Shown here in pieces: positions 60,489 to 64,000 of a stretch of 64,000 nucleotides of DNA; the first letter of the stretch is position 1, and every line of letters begins with the position of its first letter. Position numbers and translations under genes: made by a program. A model generated the notes under the pieces. It searched no databases. It had not been told where the DNA came from and worked only from the letters and a program-made list of their open reading frames with translations. Source of the stretch: Paraburkholderia guartelaensis (GTDB lineage Bacteria; Pseudomonadota; Gammaproteobacteria; Burkholderiales; Burkholderiaceae); the NCBI RefSeq assembly GCF_004353905.1, contig NZ_SMOD01000008.1, positions 124,001 through 188,000 on the forward strand. Direction: 5' to 3'.

Positions 60489-61403
60489 TCACTCGGGCAT
60501 GTGCTGCGCGAGCCAGTCGATCAACACGCGCACCTTCGGCGGCAGAAAGCGATTGGGCGGATAGAGCATCCACACCGGACCGCTATACGCGCGCGGCTCC
60601 AGCGACCACTCGGGCAGCACACGCACGAGCAGGCCGTCGCGCAGCGCATCCGCCGCGGCGAATTCGGGCAGGCTCGCAATGCCCCAGTTTGCAAGCGCCG
60701 CATCGCGCCGCGCGCCCACGTCGTTGGCGATATAGCGGCCCTTCACCTCGACCGCATGCGTTTGCGCGCCGCGCCGGAAGGTCCAGCGGTTGTCGTCGGG
60801 CGTTTCGCCGAGATAGAGGCAGTCGTGGCCGGCGAGATCTTTCGGGTGTTTCGGCGTCCCGTGCGCGCGCAGATAGGCGGGCGACGCGCACGACATCCAC
60901 TGCAGCGTGCCGAGCCGCCGCGCCGCGAGCCCCGGCGGCGGCGTGGGCGTTGGGCGGATCACGACATCGACGCTGTCGCGCACGGGATCGACGTCGCGGT
61001 CGGTGAACATGAGCTGCACTGCGACCTCCTCGTACGCATGCAGGAAACCGGAGATCAGCGGATGAATGACGCTTTGCGCAAACGAGATGGGCGCGCTGAT
61101 GCTGACGCGGCCATGCGGGCGGTCGGTGAGGCGGCTCGCGGCTTGCGCGGCGCTCGTGGCGGCTTCGACCATGTCCGTGCAGTGGCGGTAGACCTCGGCG
61201 CCGGATTCCGTGAGCCGCAGGCTGCGCGTGGAGCGCTCCAGCAGACGCGTGCCGAGCGCGCGTTCGAGCCGCTGCATCTGGCGGCTCACGGTGGAAGGCG
61301 TGCTGCCGAGCTGGCGCGCCGCGACCGAGAAATTACCGGCGTCGACCACGCGGGCGAAGGTGGCCAGATCGGGCAGCAGGGGCAGGAGGTCGGCGGGATT
61401 CAT
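60489..61403 (-). CDS. LysR-family regulator
   Basis: The 304-residue protein has the LysR winged helix (FARVVDAGNFSVAARQLGST, PSTVSRQMQRLERALGTRLL) followed by a CrgA/PA0477-type effector domain (HGRVSISAPISFAQSVIHPL). It is divergent from the EamA transporter gene with 125 bases between starts, so it likely controls that exporter. A small dyad lies between the two genes. The effector is unknown. Confidence 0.9.
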   Translation of the reverse strand: MNPADLLPLLPDLATFARVVDAGNFSVAARQLGSTPSTVSRQMQRLERALGTRLLERSTRSLRLTESGAEVYRHCTDMVEAATSAAQAASRLTDRPHGRVSISAPISFAQSVIHPLISGFLHAYEEVAVQLMFTDRDVDPVRDSVDVVIRPTPTPPPGLAARRLGTLQWMSCASPAYLRAHGTPKHPKDLAGHDCLYLGETPDDNRWTFRRGAQTHAVEVKGRYIANDVGARRDAALANWGIASLPEFAAADALRDGLLVRVLPEWSLEPRAYSGPVWMLYPPNRFLPPKVRVLIDWLAQHMPE

Positions 61404-61455
61404 GGCAGGCAGGGCGAAGTCATCTGTGCACCTGAAGCATAAATGATGTTCCGTT

Positions 61456-61473
61456 GAAGCGGATTATCGCTTC
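61456..61473. promoter_or_regulatory. Small dyad in the LysR-EamA divergent promoter
   Basis: GAAGCG and CGCTTC are exact complements across a 6-base AT-rich spacer. The dyad lies midway between the divergent starts, a usual place for a LysR box. Its arms are shorter than the T-N11-A pattern strictly needs, so the assignment is tentative. Confidence 0.35.
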
Positions 61474-61528
61474 GAAAGCATTATCGGACAATGTGTCCAT
61501 TCCAGGCTCATCCGCAGGCTCGTTCCCC

Positions 61529-62452
61529 ATGAATGCTCTGACCCGTTCTTCCCGCACCGTCGATCTGCTGCTCGTGGCCGTCGCGCTCATCTGGGGCACG
61601 AGCTATGGCGTGGTGAAGGGCGCGCTGCTCGTCTATCCAGTGCTCGGTCTGCTCGCGCTGCGCTTTGGCATTACGTTCGTGCTGCTGTCACCCGCGTTGC
61701 GCGGTCTGCGTCAAGCGACGTGGCGCGAGCAGATCGGCGTGATCGGCGCGGGACTGCTGTTGCTCGGCATCTTTCTGGCCGAGACGTTTGGCGTGTCGCT
61801 CACGAACGCCTCGAACGCCGCGTTTCTCATCAGCCTGTGCGTGGTCCTCACGCCGCTCGTGGAGTGGGCGTGGCTCAAGCGCGCGCCGCGGCCGGTGGAA
61901 TGGGCGGCGGCCGGCGTGTCCCTGCTTGGCGCGCTTCTCCTCACGGGCGGCCATGTGGCGGCAAGCCCCGGCGATCTGCTGGTCGTGCTGGCTGCACTGC
62001 TGCGCGCATTGACGACCTGCGCGGTCAAGCGCGTGATGAAGTCCGGCGCCGTGCCGCCGCTCACGGTGACGGCGGTCCAGTCCGCCGTCGTTTCGATTGG
62101 CTGCGCCGCGCTCGCGTTGACTGTTGCGCCCGAACAGTGGCAACCATTGCCGCACTGGCAGGGGCATGGCGTGTTCTGGGGCAGCGTGATCTATCTCGTG
62201 GCGGGTTGCACGCTGTTCGCCTTCTTCGTGCAGAACTATGCCGTGAGCCGCAGTAGCCCCACGCGCGTGGCGTTGCTCATGGGCAGCGAGCCGGTGTTCG
62301 GCGCGCTCTTTGCGTGTGTGTGGCTCGGCGAGCGGCTTACCTTGTCCGCGTGGATCGGCGGCATGCTGATCGTTGCCGCTTCGCTTTTCGCGCTCAAGCG
62401 GGAACCGCAGGTCGAAGTGCAGATAGAAGCGCAGGACACCGTGAAAGCGTAG
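61529..62452 (+). CDS. EamA/DMT-family transporter
   Basis: The 307-residue inner-membrane protein has ten hydrophobic segments as two EamA repeats: the first with VALIWGTSYGVVKGALLVYP, the second with GSVIYLVAGCTLFAFFVQNY and the conserved SSPTRVALLMGSEPVFGALF. DMT transporters export amino acids, purines or other metabolites. I chose the ATG at 61529 (MNALTRSSRTVDLL) over the earlier in-frame start because the first helix then begins normally. It is divergent from the LysR gene. Confidence 0.9.
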   Translation: MNALTRSSRTVDLLLVAVALIWGTSYGVVKGALLVYPVLGLLALRFGITFVLLSPALRGLRQATWREQIGVIGAGLLLLGIFLAETFGVSLTNASNAAFLISLCVVLTPLVEWAWLKRAPRPVEWAAAGVSLLGALLLTGGHVAASPGDLLVVLAALLRALTTCAVKRVMKSGAVPPLTVTAVQSAVVSIGCAALALTVAPEQWQPLPHWQGHGVFWGSVIYLVAGCTLFAFFVQNYAVSRSSPTRVALLMGSEPVFGALFACVWLGERLTLSAWIGGMLIVAASLFALKREPQVEVQIEAQDTVKA

Positions 62453-62568
62453 GCCGCGCGCACATCCGCAAAGCTGATATGCAATTGCGAATTAACTGGT
62501 AGGGGATCGGGACGCAAGCTGTTCCAATGGGCATTTGGTCCTTCGATGCCGCAGGAGCGAGCCTTACG

Positions 62569-63942
62569 ATGGCGAAAACGAACAAACCCATTTTGCTCAA
62601 CGCGTTCAACATGAATTGCGTGGGGCATATCAATCACGGGCTGTGGACGCACCCGCGCGACCGCTCGACCGACTACCGCACGCTCGCGTACTGGACGAAT
62701 CTCGCGCGCACGCTGGAGCGCGGGCTCTTCGACGGACTCTTTCTTGCCGATATCGTGGGTGTCTACGACGTCTATCAGCGCAACGTGGACGTGACGCTGC
62801 GCGAGTCGATCCAGTTGCCGGTGAACGACCCCACGCTCGTCGTGCCGGCCATGGCCGCAGTAACCGAGCATCTCGGCTTTGGCGTGACGGTGAACCTGAC
62901 TTACGAGCAGCCTTATTTGCTGGCGCGGCGCTTTTCGACGCTCGATCACCTCACGCAGGGCCGCATCGGCTGGAACATCGTGACGGGCTATCTGGACAGC
63001 GCGGCGCGCGCCATGGGGCTCGAGCAGCAACTGCCACACGACGAGCGCTACGACCGGGCGGACGAATACCTGGAAGTCCTCTACAAACTATGGGAGGGCA
63101 GCTGGGAAGCGGACGCCGTGCGGCGCGACAAGGTCGCGCGTATTTTCGCAGATCCTGCGAAGCTGCACCGCGTGGAGCATGCGGGACGTTACTACCGTGT
63201 GGACGGTTATCACCTGGCGGAACCTTCGCCGCAGCGTACGCCGGTGCTGTTCCAGGCGGGCAATTCGGGACGCGGGCAGCGCTTTGCTGCGCGTCACGCC
63301 GAATGCGTGTTCATTTCGCCGCCTGGCCGCTCCGCAGCGCGCGAGACGGTGCGCGCGCTGCGCGAACAACTGGTGCAAGCGGGGCGCCGGCCCGACGATG
63401 TGAAGGTGTTCGTTGGCGCGGCGGTGGTGGCGGGCGCGACCGAGCGCGAAGCACGCGAGAAGTATGCCGACTACCGCCAGTATGCGAGCCGGGAGGCTGG
63501 GTTGGCGCATTTCGCGTCGAGTACGGGCATCGATTACGCGCAATACGATCTCGACGCGCCCGTGGATTACGCGCCGGGCAACGCGATCGAATCTGCCACG
63601 CGCACGGCGAAGCAACATGGCTGGACGCGGCGCAAGCTGCTCGAGATGTTCGAGCTGGGTGGCCGCTATCCGGCGATTGTTGGCAGCGCTTCGCAAGTGG
63701 CGGATGAGCTACAGGCGTGGATCGACGAGGCGGATGTGGATGGGTTCAACTTGAGCCGCACAGTTGTGCCCGAGAGCTATGAGGATTTCGTGGATCTCAT
63801 CGTGCCGGAGTTGCAGACGCGTGGGCGCTATAAGACGGCGTATGCGCCTGGGACGTTGCGGGAGAAGTTGTTTGGTGGTGAGGCTGTTTTGCCTGAGCGG
63901 CATGCTGGGGCGGGGTATCGGTGGGCGGGTGAAGTGGTTTGA
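62569..63942 (+). CDS. LLM-class flavin-dependent monooxygenase (NtaA/SnaA/DszA type)
   Basis: The 457-residue enzyme belongs to the FMNH2-dependent monooxygenases related to nitrilotriacetate monooxygenase, pristinamycin synthase and DszA. Typical features are the start LLNAFNMNCVGHINHGLWTH, the TYEQPYLLARRFSTLDHLTQ GRIGWN block and the flavin-binding QAGNSGRGQRFAARHAE region. It needs a separate flavin reductase, which is not in the window. GGAG lies 11 bases before the chosen ATG; an in-frame ATG at 62527 is possible. It could oxidise a sulfur- or nitrogen-containing compound. The last 200 bases are G/T-rich on the coding strand. Confidence 0.9.
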   Translation: MAKTNKPILLNAFNMNCVGHINHGLWTHPRDRSTDYRTLAYWTNLARTLERGLFDGLFLADIVGVYDVYQRNVDVTLRESIQLPVNDPTLVVPAMAAVTEHLGFGVTVNLTYEQPYLLARRFSTLDHLTQGRIGWNIVTGYLDSAARAMGLEQQLPHDERYDRADEYLEVLYKLWEGSWEADAVRRDKVARIFADPAKLHRVEHAGRYYRVDGYHLAEPSPQRTPVLFQAGNSGRGQRFAARHAECVFISPPGRSAARETVRALREQLVQAGRRPDDVKVFVGAAVVAGATEREAREKYADYRQYASREAGLAHFASSTGIDYAQYDLDAPVDYAPGNAIESATRTAKQHGWTRRKLLEMFELGGRYPAIVGSASQVADELQAWIDEADVDGFNLSRTVVPESYEDFVDLIVPELQTRGRYKTAYAPGTLREKLFGGEAVLPERHAGAGYRWAGEVV

Positions 63943-63973
63943 GTGTGGGTGGCTTTTTTGTTGGGATTGCCCT

Positions 63974-64000
63974 GGGGCTTTGGCCTTTTCTTGCTTTCGC
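63974..64000. repeat. Left part of a second copy of the hairpin repeat
   Basis: GGGGCTTTGG followed by CCTTTTCTTG and CTTTCGC matches the left arm of the element at 57801 apart from a few pyrimidine changes. It runs off the right edge, 31 bases after the end of the monooxygenase gene. Confidence 0.65.

Overview
The window looks like chromosomal DNA from a Burkholderiaceae bacterium, most likely Paraburkholderia or a close relative. It is uniformly GC-rich, densely coded with strong third-position G/C, and carries families typical of that group: MdtABC-type RND efflux, MipA/OmpV, OprB, a lone DUF4118 protein, a PGDSSDSGSD acidic protein, and a hairpin repeat of the kind common between Burkholderia genes. 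I saw no rRNA, tRNA, CRISPR array, phage or insertion sequence. The species call is inference from gene content.

Layout. 0-4.6 kb: a divergent histidine-uptake ABC transporter and hutH-hutU, with three copies of a palindromic operator between and around them. 4.6-9.8 kb: an XRE-cupin regulator divergent from a catabolic operon (MFS symporter, amidase, RidA-type deaminase, FAD oxidoreductase). 9.8-12.3 kb: a leftward operon of DUF4118 protein, lipase-like hydrolase and MipA. 12.6-15.7 kb: an orphan NitT/TauT-type ABC transporter with a double-length permease and no binding protein. 15.8-21 kb: a sparse region with a 46-residue ORF, a promoter-uORF-hairpin leader, an OprB porin and small secreted proteins. 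21-24.4 kb: LysR regulator, class II aldolase and MFS transporter. 24.4-33.4 kb: a complete tripartite RND efflux operon. 33.7-36.6 kb: the divergent sensor kinase and NtrC-type regulator. 36.6-39.4 kb: sulfotransferase and a small operon of secreted/hydrolase proteins. 39.7-49.5 kb: a stress-type cluster (PRC-barrel, GNAT, cation/proton antiporter, CBS, phosphatidylserine-decarboxylase-like, BON, DUF1328, DUF1488, transketolase, SDRs, acidic protein). 49.8-54 kb: periplasmic trehalase and alkylation-repair genes (Ada-AlkA fusion, Ogt). 53.8-57.8 kb: TauD-like dioxygenase with an ABC transporter. 57.9-64 kb: quinone oxidoreductase-like protein, flavin disulfide reductase, LysR/EamA pair and an LLM flavin monooxygenase.

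The most interesting signal is a set of sigma-54 promoter matches (TGGCAC-N5-TTGC). Two are perfect (before the GNAT gene and before transketolase) and two have one mismatch (before the RND operon and before the BON-decarboxylase-CBS operon). Weaker matches with exact GG-N10-GC spacing precede DUF1328, the SDR remnant, the PRC-barrel gene and the acidic protein. An NtrC-type activator with a GAFTGA motif is encoded in the same window, next to the RND operon. I infer a locally clustered sigma-54 stress/efflux regulon. The link between this activator and each promoter is not shown by sequence alone.

Other points worth a second look: a pyruvoyl decarboxylase of the family that includes tryptophan decarboxylases, a CBS protein with two in-frame ribosome binding sites, a 50-residue low-complexity insert in an RND pump, an SDR gene cut off just before its catalytic lysine, and a strand-biased base composition in gene ends that abut the hairpin repeat.
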